This document shows positions 1 to 13,586 of a stretch of 64,000 nt of DNA, piece after piece; the first letter of the stretch is position 1; every line of letters begins with the position of its first letter. A program made the translations under genes and the position numbers. The notes beneath the pieces were generated by a model. That model was not told the origin of the DNA, searched no databases, and saw only the letters and a program-made list of their open reading frames with translations. The stretch comes from Rhodothermales bacterium. Its GTDB lineage: Bacteria > Bacteroidota > Rhodothermia > Rhodothermales > JAHQVL01. The stretch covers positions 208,811 to 272,810 of the forward strand of contig JAWKNW010000005.1 in NCBI GenBank assembly GCA_041391505.1, written 5' to 3'.

Positions 1-465
1 TTCGACGGCGCGAAGATGGACGACGTGTCGACCGAACTGGCGGCGGCGGGCCTTCCGGCCGACGGCCGCGCCCAGCTCTACGACGGCCGCTCGGGTGAAC
101 CGTTCGACCAGAAGACGACGGTCGGCGTCATTTACATGCTCAAGCTGAGCCACCTTGTGGACGACAAGATCCACGCCCGAAGCATCGGGCCATACAGCCT
201 CATCACCCAGCAGCCGCTGGGTGGCAAGGCGCAGTTCGGTGGTCAGCGGCTCGGGGAGATGGAAGTCTGGGCGCTGTATGCGTACGGCGCGGCCAGCACG
301 CTCCAGGAGATGCTCACCTACAAGTCCGACGACGTGCAGGGCCGTTCGAAGGCGTACGAGTCCATCGTCAAGGGCGAGAACATGCCCGAAGCCGGCACTC
401 CGGAAAGCTTCAACGTCCTCGTCCGAGAACTCCAGGGTCTCGGGTTGGAAGTGAAGCTGGATTGA
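1..465 (+). CDS. rpoB: RNA polymerase beta subunit, C-terminal fragment
   Basis: This is the last 154 residues of the beta subunit of RNA polymerase; the 5' part lies before the window and the frame is open from base 1. The fragment carries the conserved C-terminal region that contacts beta-prime: GVIYMLKLSHLVDDKIHAR, then the QPLGGKAQFGGQRLGEME block and the final EMLTYKSDD segment. It is followed after 80 bases by rpoC on the same strand, the usual beta to beta-prime order. Identity is certain from sequence; only the start is missing. Confidence 0.98.
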   Translation, partial: FDGAKMDDVSTELAAAGLPADGRAQLYDGRSGEPFDQKTTVGVIYMLKLSHLVDDKIHARSIGPYSLITQQPLGGKAQFGGQRLGEMEVWALYAYGAASTLQEMLTYKSDDVQGRSKAYESIVKGENMPEAGTPESFNVLVRELQGLGLEVKLD

Positions 466-545
466 CAGATTAGATGAACGCGCCCCGACCGATGCGGTCG
501 AGGCCGCTGGTCTTCGTCACTCGACATTGATATTCGGAATTCGAT

Positions 546-4880
<4,335 letters not shown>

Positions 4881-4904
4881 TTCCCCGCGTGACGTGCAAC
4901 ATGT

Positions 4905-4945
4905 AAAAAAGGCCCCGGATGCTCAGCGCGTCCGGGGCCTTTTTG
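4905..4945. terminator. Bidirectional intrinsic terminator after rpoC
   Basis: AAAAAAGGCCCCGGA is followed by a short loop and TCCGGGGCCTTTTT, a GC-rich stem flanked by A and T runs on both sides. It can therefore stop rpoBC transcripts (plus) and those of the convergent serine-hydrolase-like gene (minus). It lies 25 bases after the rpoC stop codon. Confidence 0.9.
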
Positions 4946-4969
4946 TATCTGTCCCGCAGCCCATGCCGC

Positions 4970-7369
4970 TCACTGCTCCGCAGGGAGCGGGGCCTTGGGC
5001 GGTTGCGCATCGAACAGCGTCTGGCTCAAGGCCGAAAACGTATCGTTCAGGATAGGGTAGTCCTCGCAGGATGTGTGGGCGAAGAGCCACCATTTGTTGG
5101 GATCCACCGCAAACCCCTCTGCCTCCATCAGCTGACGCAGGTTGTCCCGATTCCAGCGCAGCTGGTTGTCGGTGATCGGGTAGCCGGCCGAGGCTTCGGG
5201 GACCAGGGCGTCGACCTCGGTGGGCATCGCGAGCGGTTCGCCGGTGTTCAGGTCGTACAGGTTGAGCGCAATCGCGCACGCCCGGTTTTGCGCGCCGCCC
5301 ACCGCCGGGTGGGGGAAGAAGTACTTCAAGGAATCGGGCGCCGTCGCCCGCAGCGCGCGGGTCAGTTGCCAGGGCTGGTAGGCATCGTAAATGATGAGGC
5401 CGAAACCCTTGCGTCGAACCGTCTCCTGGACCCTGAACAGGGCATCCGATACCGGTTTTTGGAGGAATGCGCGGGGTTCTTCGTAAATAGGCCGCTGCAC
5501 GACGTTCAGGCTGGTCGCGTACCGGATGTCGAGGTTCAGCAGGGGATCGACGAGGGCCACGTCGACCAACTCCGAAGGCCGGCTGGCGCCGGCCGCGACA
5601 GGCACCGGGGCGGCCGGGAGTTCCTGCAGGATCCGGTTGAAGGCATCGGCGCCGGGCAGCGGACGCATCGCGATCGGGTAGGGGGGATCCGCGGCCCGTT
5701 CAAACGTCATGTTCGCCATCGTAACCCGTGCGATGCGCCCCGTATCATCCTGCTCGAACCGGGCGCGCTCGCCGCCAAACATGCCTTCTGCCGGGAACGT
5801 GAAGGTGTTGCCTTCCTCGTAGGCGAGCGGGAAGAAGCGGATCCAGTCGAGCAGCGTATGCAGCATGCCATCCCGTTCGAGTACGAACAGGGCATGGGTG
5901 TCGTTTTGATAGACCCCGACAAAGGGGAGCAGGTCGGCGTTCTGGAGGAGGGGGGGCGTCGCATCGCGGCGCGCGTAGACGTCCGGACCGAAGTGGATCG
6001 AGCCGTTGGCCTGCTGGACGATCCAGGCGCCGGCGCTATGGCGGTCGTCGGTGACGAGGGTGTCGCTGTTGTTGAGCATACGGAGCCGCGTTCGCCGAAT
6101 ATCCTGGCAGAGGTAGAGATCGCCATCGAGGACGGACAGCGTCAATTCGCCGGCGGGTCCCTCGTAGCGGCCCATCATGCGGTTGCGCAGCGCGGTGGGA
6201 ATAGGGTGCGTGGCAGGCGGCGCCGGCAGCGGGAGGCCGGCTTCATCCGCGTGCAGGAGATCGAAGGCATACGTGGCGATGCGCTCGAGGACGGCGTTTG
6301 CGTTCGCCATGTTGGTTACGATGGCGATGCCCATCTTGCTGTCCGGCAACGCGTCCAGGCGGGCGGTGTAGCCGTGGAAGCTGTCGTCGATGCGCATGCG
6401 GCGTTCGCGTCGGTAGGACGACACGACGAAGCCGAGCCCGTACGGCGTTTCCTGCCGCGCAGTGGCGGGTTGCAGCGTCCACATCTCCTCGATGGCCGCC
6501 GGCGAGATGATCCCACCGTTCGGACTCTCACCTTCCGCGAACAGGACATTCAGAAAACGTCCGAGGTCGTTGACGGTCGTGTAGAGGCCGAGCGCCGGCG
6601 ACGCGCCGGGTTCGAACAGCGGAGCCGGGACGGCGCGCCCGTCGTAGGTCCATTGAAACCCCTGGGCCAGTTTGCTCCGCAGATCGAACCGGGGCGCAAA
6701 GCTGGTCCGTTTCAGATCCATGCGGTCCAGCACGGCGCGCAGATGCTGCTCGAAGGGTTTTTCCTGGACCTTCTCGAGCACGTAGCCGGCGGCCGCGAAC
6801 GCGCCGTTGCTGTATTTGGTGAACGTTTCGGGTGGATAGACGACCACCGTTTCATTCAGGCCGGCAACTGTCGCGGCGAGCGTGGGCCCGGAGGCATCGA
6901 AATAGTGCCCGACATGCGACTCGCGCGGCAGACCGGACTGATGCGCGAGGATCTGGCGCAGCGTGATCGGATGTCCATAGGGGTTCAGCGGCCGGAACGC
7001 GGGCAGATACGTTTCGATGGGGGCGTCGAGCTTGAGGATGCCGCGTTCGGCCCGTTCGAGGATGGCGACGGTCGTGAAGGCCTGCGAGAGGGCGCCGACG
7101 CGATAGACGGTATAGGCGGTGGCCGGCGTGGCGGTGGCCGGGTTGGCCATGCCGTAGCCGCGCTCGAACACGGCGCGCTGGTGGTGCACGAGGCTGACGG
7201 AGAGGCCGGGCAGGTCTTTGTCGGCCAGCTCCCGCCGAATGAACGCATCCAGGCTATCCTCGAGCGCGGTGCGGTCTTCGTATACGGCGAGCTTGTCCGA
7301 TAGCCAGGGGCCTGAACGTACGAGCAGGATGACGAGGCCGATTGAGCAAATAAGGAGTGCGGCGCGCAT
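4970..7369 (-). CDS. Fused serine-hydrolase/VanX-like protein, predicted double pseudoenzyme
   Basis: 799 residues with an N-terminal membrane anchor (about residues 5-20). A beta-lactamase/penicillin-binding-like domain covers about 35-400, then a linker region, then a VanX-type D-Ala-D-Ala dipeptidase domain from about 610. Both active sites look dead. The SxxK catalytic motif of the hydrolase fold reads A93-L-S-Q96, so nucleophile and lysine are both lost, although the YSN motif (186-188) is kept. In the VanX part the three zinc ligands are replaced (Gln694, Ala701, Leu762), the catalytic Glu is Lys759 and the conserved Arg of the DxYRP motif is Gln. The fold assignment rests on family motifs; a binding or regulatory role at the cell envelope is inference. 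A small membrane-protein gene lies 22 bases upstream, probably in the same operon. Confidence 0.8.
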   Translation of the reverse strand: MRAALLICSIGLVILLVRSGPWLSDKLAVYEDRTALEDSLDAFIRRELADKDLPGLSVSLVHHQRAVFERGYGMANPATATPATAYTVYRVGALSQAFTTVAILERAERGILKLDAPIETYLPAFRPLNPYGHPITLRQILAHQSGLPRESHVGHYFDASGPTLAATVAGLNETVVVYPPETFTKYSNGAFAAAGYVLEKVQEKPFEQHLRAVLDRMDLKRTSFAPRFDLRSKLAQGFQWTYDGRAVPAPLFEPGASPALGLYTTVNDLGRFLNVLFAEGESPNGGIISPAAIEEMWTLQPATARQETPYGLGFVVSSYRRERRMRIDDSFHGYTARLDALPDSKMGIAIVTNMANANAVLERIATYAFDLLHADEAGLPLPAPPATHPIPTALRNRMMGRYEGPAGELTLSVLDGDLYLCQDIRRTRLRMLNNSDTLVTDDRHSAGAWIVQQANGSIHFGPDVYARRDATPPLLQNADLLPFVGVYQNDTHALFVLERDGMLHTLLDWIRFFPLAYEEGNTFTFPAEGMFGGERARFEQDDTGRIARVTMANMTFERAADPPYPIAMRPLPGADAFNRILQELPAAPVPVAAGASRPSELVDVALVDPLLNLDIRYATSLNVVQRPIYEEPRAFLQKPVSDALFRVQETVRRKGFGLIIYDAYQPWQLTRALRATAPDSLKYFFPHPAVGGAQNRACAIALNLYDLNTGEPLAMPTEVDALVPEASAGYPITDNQLRWNRDNLRQLMEAEGFAVDPNKWWLFAHTSCEDYPILNDTFSALSQTLFDAQPPKAPLPAEQ

Positions 7370-7391
7370 GGTTGACTACGTCTGGAGCCCC

Positions 7392-7658
7392 TCAGGGGGT
7401 ATCCGTCGTGTCGGCGCCGGCCTGGACAGGGGCGCTGGTCGAATCGGCAGGCGCAAAAAGCGAGTTGCGTGTCTTGCGTTCGCGAAACGCCTCGACGCGT
7501 TGCTGCAATTCGGGATTCTCGGCGTCATGCAGGATGGCTTTCGCCGCGAAATAGGCCAGTACGATGGTGATGGCGAAGAAAGATGCCAGGAAGAGCCGCG
7601 TGGATTTGCGCGAGAGCGGAGAAAATCCACGGTTGGAAGGGCGATCTGCGAGAGCCAT
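7392..7658 (-). CDS. Small single-span membrane protein
   Basis: 88 residues. A basic N-terminus (SPLSRKSTR) is followed by one hydrophobic span at about residues 22-44, a charged stretch (ELQQRVEAFRERKTR) and a Ser/Thr/Asp-rich tail. Topology would place the tail outside the cytoplasm. No family was recognised. The stop lies 22 bases before the start of the pseudoenzyme gene, so the two are probably cotranscribed and may act together at the envelope. The gene call rests on its position and the plausible membrane segment. Confidence 0.6.
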   Translation of the reverse strand: MALADRPSNRGFSPLSRKSTRLFLASFFAITIVLAYFAAKAILHDAENPELQQRVEAFRERKTRNSLFAPADSTSAPVQAGADTTDTP

Positions 7659-7697
7659 GGCGTTATGCGATATCTGGAGACGGCGTTGGGGCGATGC

Positions 7698-7874
7698 TTA
7701 CCACCTGGCCAGCAGAAAGAGCAGCGCCAGCGCACCGAGATACATCAGCGCGGTCGTGAGGAATAACCCCAGGGCGGCAAACAGCGTGCGGAATTCGCGC
7801 ATCCGCCGCCGGCGCCGGCGTTGACGCTGGCGTTTGCGGCCCTGGCTGCCAGTCGGGTATCCGTAGATGAGCAT
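7698..7874 (-). CDS. 58-residue arginine-rich membrane protein
   Basis: A short frame beginning MLIYGYPTGSQGRKR, followed by a run of arginines (about residues 13-24) and one hydrophobic segment ending YLGALALLFLLARW. The very basic N-terminus would remain cytoplasmic and could bind nucleic acid or anionic lipid, which is inference. It ends 40 bases upstream of the 88-residue membrane protein on the same strand. Its layout and YLGAL motif resemble the next small frame at 7981-8112, suggesting a small paralogous family. No known family was recognised. Confidence 0.5.
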   Translation of the reverse strand: MLIYGYPTGSQGRKRQRQRRRRRRMREFRTLFAALGLFLTTALMYLGALALLFLLARW

Positions 7875-7980
7875 GGGGGATCGCTACGTTTGACCGTACA
7901 GGAGCACGAAGGTATTCTCGTGCACAATGAAATGCAAACGCGCGATGGTCGCCCAGGTTTTGCGGGGCTCGCCGGCGCGT

Positions 7981-8112
7981 TTAACTGAAGTACCGGATCA
8001 CCAGAAAGAGCGCGCCGAGATAAAACAAAATGGCAAGCACAAACAGGGCGTTGCGGACTACCGTCCCCATGCGCCCCCGGCGATTATCCCTGGAAAAATT
8101 ATAGAAGTGCAT
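7981..8112 (-). CDS. 43-residue membrane protein, likely paralogue of the preceding one
   Basis: MHFYNFSRDNRRGR followed by a hydrophobic span containing FYLGALFLVIRYF. The start at 8112 was chosen because the N-terminus then matches its neighbour (Met-x-aromatic/Ile-Tyr, then a basic stretch, then one span with YLGAL). An upstream in-frame ATG at 8202 would add 30 unconvincing residues. Function unknown; being short, it could still be a chance frame. Confidence 0.4.
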   Translation of the reverse strand: MHFYNFSRDNRRGRMGTVVRNALFVLAILFYLGALFLVIRYFS

Positions 8113-8366
8113 GGCGACGCACCACGCGTACGGGTTTGAGTGGGAGAAGAAAAAATAGACACTCAATGGAATCCGACAGATCGAGACCAAACACGCATTC
8201 ATATCCTTGCATGCGCCGGGCCGTAACCGGATTCATCGACCGCGTCATGTCGGCAATCATTGCAATCGGGGGCTATAACGGCATGTTACCTTAAAGAGTT
8301 GCCTCACGCGTTGCATTCTACAATCCTTACGTCCTGTAGGCTGGCAGAAAAACGACGGCGAACGCT

Positions 8367-9635
8367 TCATCGCGCCGGCGCCTCGGCCCAGACTCCGAGC
8401 AGGACGCGCAGGTAGCGCAGCGACTCCACCAGGTTCTGGACGGTATTCCATTCGAAGCAACTGTGATAATCGTGTCCGCCGTTAAACAGGTTGGGCGTCG
8501 GAATGCCCAGTTCCGAGAGCCGCGCGCCGTCGGTGCCGCCGCGCACGACTTCCTCGCGGAGGGTGATGCCGGCCCGCTCCGCGGCGTCGAACGCGAGGCT
8601 CACGACGCGCGGGTCGCTCGCGTCGATATAGGCGCGCATGTTTTTGTACTGTTCTCGCGTTTCGAGCGCGATCGTCGCCGTTGGATACTGGATGCGATAC
8701 CGCTCGACGAGCCGTTCGAGCAGCTGCAGGCGTCGCGCCATCCCCTCGTCCGAAAAATCCCGCAGGATCAGGTGCGCCGAGGCGGATTCGACGTCGCCGG
8801 CGTGGAGTCCGTGCAGGTGGATATAGCCCTCGCGCTCCGCGGTATGCTCCGGGGTTTCCGCCTGGGGCAGCGTGGCGACCATCTCGCACAGGATGCGGGC
8901 GGCGTTGACCATGATATCTTTGGCGTAGCCCGGGTGCACCCCTCTGCCGGTTACCCGGATGGTGGCTTCCGCGGCGTTGAAGGTCTCGGCGAACACGGTA
9001 TGCATGTCGCTCCCGTCGATGGTATAGGCCACGGCGGCGCCGAAACGATCGAGGTCAAGCTTGTCGACGCCCCGGCCGATTTCCTCGTCGATGGTAAAAC
9101 AGAGGCGGACTTCCGGGCGCGGCGTGGCAGTGTCGGCCACGAGGTCTTCCGCGAGTTGCATCAGGATAGCCACGCCGGCCTTGTCGTCGCTGCCGAGCAG
9201 CGTGGTGCCGTCGCTCGTAATGAGGTCGTGCCCGAGGTGGTTGAGCAGCGCCGGCTGGCGGGATGGGTCGAGCGTGACGGCGGGATTGCCGGGCAGCGTC
9301 AGCACGCGGCCGTCGTAGTTCCGGTGGATGATCGGCTTGACGCCGGCGCCCGAGGCATCGGGCGACGTGTCGACATGGGCGAGGAGGCCGAGCACCGGCG
9401 CCTCGGGGGCGTCGACGGCCGGCAGGGTGGCGTACACATAGCCGTATGCGTCCATCTCGACATCCCGTACGCCGAGGGCGCGCAGTTCGTCGGCCAGGAG
9501 ACGGCTCAGGTCTTTTTGTTTTTCGGTGGACGGGATCGTGGTCGACGCCGGATCGGACTGGGTGTCGATCTGGACATAGCGCAGGAAACGCGCGGCGACG
9601 GGAGGAAGATCGGTCGGGATGACGGGCTCGGACAC
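8367..9635 (-). CDS. pepT: Peptidase T (tripeptide aminopeptidase)
   Basis: 422 residues, the usual length of the M20 metallopeptidase PepT, a cytoplasmic dizinc enzyme releasing the N-terminal residue of tripeptides. Metal-site motifs are visible: LLAHVDTSPD near residue 85, LLGSDDKAGVA near 147 with the bridging Asp, then FTIDEEIGRG with the catalytic Glu pair, and a late GGTDGARLS plus FNGGHDYHS carrying the last His. The family-typical NYDG and HDLITSDGTT segments are also present. The gene stands alone and divergent from the next gene; the spacer 9636-9801 shows no clear promoter. Confidence 0.93.
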   Translation of the reverse strand: MSEPVIPTDLPPVAARFLRYVQIDTQSDPASTTIPSTEKQKDLSRLLADELRALGVRDVEMDAYGYVYATLPAVDAPEAPVLGLLAHVDTSPDASGAGVKPIIHRNYDGRVLTLPGNPAVTLDPSRQPALLNHLGHDLITSDGTTLLGSDDKAGVAILMQLAEDLVADTATPRPEVRLCFTIDEEIGRGVDKLDLDRFGAAVAYTIDGSDMHTVFAETFNAAEATIRVTGRGVHPGYAKDIMVNAARILCEMVATLPQAETPEHTAEREGYIHLHGLHAGDVESASAHLILRDFSDEGMARRLQLLERLVERYRIQYPTATIALETREQYKNMRAYIDASDPRVVSLAFDAAERAGITLREEVVRGGTDGARLSELGIPTPNLFNGGHDYHSCFEWNTVQNLVESLRYLRVLLGVWAEAPAR

Positions 9636-9801
9636 GGGAGATCGGGGGCTTGTTGCTGGACCTGGGACAGGCGAGGTTCTGGTATGACACTACCTCGTGT
9701 GGCGAAAACTCGTCCCGCGCCGGCCGGTGGACGGAACCGGAGCGGTTGAGGATATGACGCCGGGGTCGTAGGTTGGCGCGAACGTTTTAGCCAACCGATC
9801 C

Positions 9802-11154
9802 ATGCGCATCACCCTGATCCGCCCGCTCCTGCTTGCGCTGCTCGTCGCGGCGACGCCGGCCGCGTTTCCGTCCCGCCCCGATCCGGTCGATATCGGCCGT
9901 CGTCTCGAACTGTTCGTCGACCGCTATCTGATCGACACGCTCGACGGCGCGTCGCTCATGCTGCATCCCCCGACGCCAGCGCCCCCTTCGCGCGCGCCGC
10001 TGTCGAACGGGCACTATGCGACGGTCATCAAGGATGGCGATATCTACCGGCTCTACAACCGGGGCGGCATCTCGGATTTCGATGGCGACGAGCGCGAGTA
10101 TACCGCGTATTTCGTCAGCACGAACGGCATCGACTGGGTGGCGCCGCGCCTCGGTCTGTTCGAGCTGAACGGCTCGCGGGATAACAACGCGATCCTGGCC
10201 AACGCCCCGCCGTTCAGCCATAATTTCTCGCCGTTCCTGGATACCCGGCCGGGCGTGCCGCCGGCTGAACGCTACAAGGCGCTGGCCGGCACGCGCGAAT
10301 CCGGCCTCCACGCGTTTTATTCGGCGGACGGCGTCCACTGGGTGCGCCAGGGAGACAGCCCCGTGTTTACGGACGGGATATTTGATTCGCAGAACGTGTC
10401 GTTCTGGTCGGACGTCGAACAGCGGTACGTCTGCTATTTCCGGAGCTGGACCGGCGAGGGCTACAGCGGCCTGCGCACGATCAGCCGGACCACGTCGACC
10501 GATTTCGTGCACTGGTCGGCGCCGGTCGCGCTGCGGCCGAATGCCGAAAACGAGCATCTCTATACGAGCGGAACGCATCCGTATTTCAGAGCGCCGCATC
10601 TCTATATCGCGCTGCCGACGCGATTCATGCCCGATCGGGGCAACGCCACGGACATCGTATTCATGACCTCGCGCGGCGGCGCCGCGTTCGACCGGACGTT
10701 CCTCGAAGCCTTCATTCGCCCCGGCCTCCAGCCGGAATACTGGCAGAATCGCGCCAATTATGCGGCGTTGAATGTGGTCCCGACCGGCGAGGCGGAGATG
10801 TCGATCTATGTTCGCGGCCGGCGCTACGTGCTGCGGACGGACGGGTTCGCGTCGGTGCACGCCGGGTTCGAGGGGGGCGAGATGGTGACCCGGCCCCTCA
10901 CGTTCTCGGGCGGGCGGCTGGTGCTGAACGCGGCCACCAGCGCCAGCGGGTCGCTGCGGGTGGAGATCCAGGATGAGGCGGGCCGGCCCCTGCCGGGATA
11001 CAGCCTGGCGGAAAGCGACCCGTTCGTGGGCGACGCGATCGCGCAGGACGTCGCCTGGGGAGGGCGAAGCGACGTGAGCGCGCTCGCCGGCCGGCCGGTT
11101 CGCCTTCGGTTCGTGATGCAGGATGCCGATCTGTACGCGCTGCGTTTCGAATAG
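9802..11154 (+). CDS. Secreted beta-propeller protein, glycoside-hydrolase-like
   Basis: 450 residues with an N-terminal signal peptide (MRITLIRPLLLALLVAAT, cleavage near AAFPS). The body begins GRRLELFVDRYLIDTLDG and has repeated GHYATVIKDGDIYRLY and YSADGVHWVRQ patterns. Such patterns are typical of five-bladed propellers related to GH32/43/68 and common in carbohydrate-degrading Planctomycetota, Verrucomicrobiota and Bacteroidota. The C-terminal 100 residues look like a beta-sandwich (SGSLRVEIQDEAGRPL). No clear catalytic triad was identified, so specificity is unknown. The GntP-like permease follows after 92 bases and may be cotranscribed. Confidence 0.6.
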   Translation: MRITLIRPLLLALLVAATPAAFPSRPDPVDIGRRLELFVDRYLIDTLDGASLMLHPPTPAPPSRAPLSNGHYATVIKDGDIYRLYNRGGISDFDGDEREYTAYFVSTNGIDWVAPRLGLFELNGSRDNNAILANAPPFSHNFSPFLDTRPGVPPAERYKALAGTRESGLHAFYSADGVHWVRQGDSPVFTDGIFDSQNVSFWSDVEQRYVCYFRSWTGEGYSGLRTISRTTSTDFVHWSAPVALRPNAENEHLYTSGTHPYFRAPHLYIALPTRFMPDRGNATDIVFMTSRGGAAFDRTFLEAFIRPGLQPEYWQNRANYAALNVVPTGEAEMSIYVRGRRYVLRTDGFASVHAGFEGGEMVTRPLTFSGGRLVLNAATSASGSLRVEIQDEAGRPLPGYSLAESDPFVGDAIAQDVAWGGRSDVSALAGRPVRLRFVMQDADLYALRFE

Positions 11155-11246
11155 CTTGATCCCCGTTGCGAGAGGCGTTATTCTGGCCGCGGGTGGAGTA
11201 GGAGTGGGCGCTGAGCCCGGGCGCACCACCTTGCGCCTTCACCATC

Positions 11247-12614
<1,368 letters not shown>

Positions 12615-12695
12615 GGGTTCGAGGTTCGACGTTCAACGTTCCATGATGCTCGTTTCTGGACGCCTTAAACGTTGAACCTGCCTGCTTGAAACTCT
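12615..12695. repeat. Intergenic inverted word repeat
   Basis: The left arm GAGGTTCGACGTTCAACGTT (12621-12640) pairs imperfectly with AACGTTGAACCTG (12668-12680), followed by CCTGCTTGAAAC. It fills the gap between two convergent genes and could act as a transcriptional stop. It belongs to a series of spacers in this window built from short GTTC/TTGAAC-like words. Confidence 0.5.
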
Positions 12696-13286
12696 TCAGA
12701 TCCACACATTCAGCTTGTGATGGTTGACCATGCACTGCAGCATGTCGGCGGCGGTGAGGAGGCCGATCATTTTCTGGCCGGAATCGACGATCGGGATGCA
12801 GTGGATGTCTTCCATGACCATGACGCGGGAGATTTCGCGCAGGGTCGTGTTGCCGGTGGCGGTGAGCACGTGGCCGGTCATGACTTCCGCGATGAGGACG
12901 TCTTCCGGCCGCCGGCCGCCGGCGAGGGTGCGCATCACGTCGTGCTGGGAGAGGATGCCTACGAGTTTGCCCGAGCGGTTCTTGACGGGAAGATGGTCGA
13001 TGTGGTGGTCGGCGAACAGTTTTACCGCGACGTGGAGCGGCTGCTCCGGCTCGACGGTCTGCATTCGCGTCTGCATCACTTCCTTGGCAAACACCGCCTG
13101 TTCGAGCCGCTGATTCTGGCGTGTCAGGGCCTGGTTATAGGGATTCGCGCCACGGGCGCCGCGCCGATTGGTCCACGCGGCATTTTGCTCTCGATCAGAT
13201 TTACCCCGATCGGATGGCGTTACCGGCCGGGTTTCTTCCGGCTTGTAGGTCGTCGGCAGGCTTTCGCCCACCCATTCGATAGGCAT
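12696..13286 (-). CDS. CBS domain protein
   Basis: 196 residues from the ATG at 13286. The first ~65 residues are a charged linker with no recognised fold. Two CBS motifs follow (about 70-125 and 135-190): HHIDHLPVKNRSGKLVGILS, then IHCIPIVDSGQKMIGLLTAAD. Paired CBS domains form a Bateman module that binds adenosine nucleotides and usually senses energy state or regulates a partner. No catalytic domain is fused, so the partner is unknown. A GC-rich 300-base leader lies upstream. Confidence 0.85.
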   Translation of the reverse strand: MPIEWVGESLPTTYKPEETRPVTPSDRGKSDREQNAAWTNRRGARGANPYNQALTRQNQRLEQAVFAKEVMQTRMQTVEPEQPLHVAVKLFADHHIDHLPVKNRSGKLVGILSQHDVMRTLAGGRRPEDVLIAEVMTGHVLTATGNTTLREISRVMVMEDIHCIPIVDSGQKMIGLLTAADMLQCMVNHHKLNVWI

Positions 13287-13334
13287 GACGACGCTCCGGT
13301 ATGGTGAAAAGCCGGCCGGTTGAACAGAAGGCAA

Positions 13335-13586
13335 GAGGCCGGCGAGGCTGGTTGCTGAAAGGCACAGGTGCTTGAAAAGGCGTTAATGCCACGCCCGATC
13401 CGGCGACTGTGTTCCATCGCGGCCGCTAATTGCCTTCCCTGGCATCGATGAAAGCGGGCCTCGGCAGGGGGCGATCCCGCAAGCGGGGTCAGGGTGTTAG
13501 GCCGGGACCTTGTCCACCGCGCACAGGGCGACCGCGCGAGGCCTGCGCCTGACTATAGGATCGGCCGAAAGCGAAAATCGCTAAAA
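13335..13586. other. GC-rich spacer with several stems, possible structured leader
   Basis: No credible reading frame. On the minus strand (towards the CBS gene) there are the stem CCCCGCTTGCGGG and a block GGGAAGGC...GCGATGG...AGTC, which loosely resembles the core of cobalamin riboswitches. The upstream ACTGT core is missing and the downstream gene is not B12-related. Left unassigned. Confidence 0.25.

Noticed and set aside
4919..7303. 794-codon plus-strand frame opposite the fused pseudoenzyme
   Set aside because: Shows Arg/Gly/Glu shadow composition with no domain, while the minus-strand frame has two recognisable folds and a membrane anchor.
13335..13480. Cobalamin riboswitch
   Set aside because: Only fragments of the consensus match, the ACTGT core is missing and the downstream gene is a CBS protein without B12 link.
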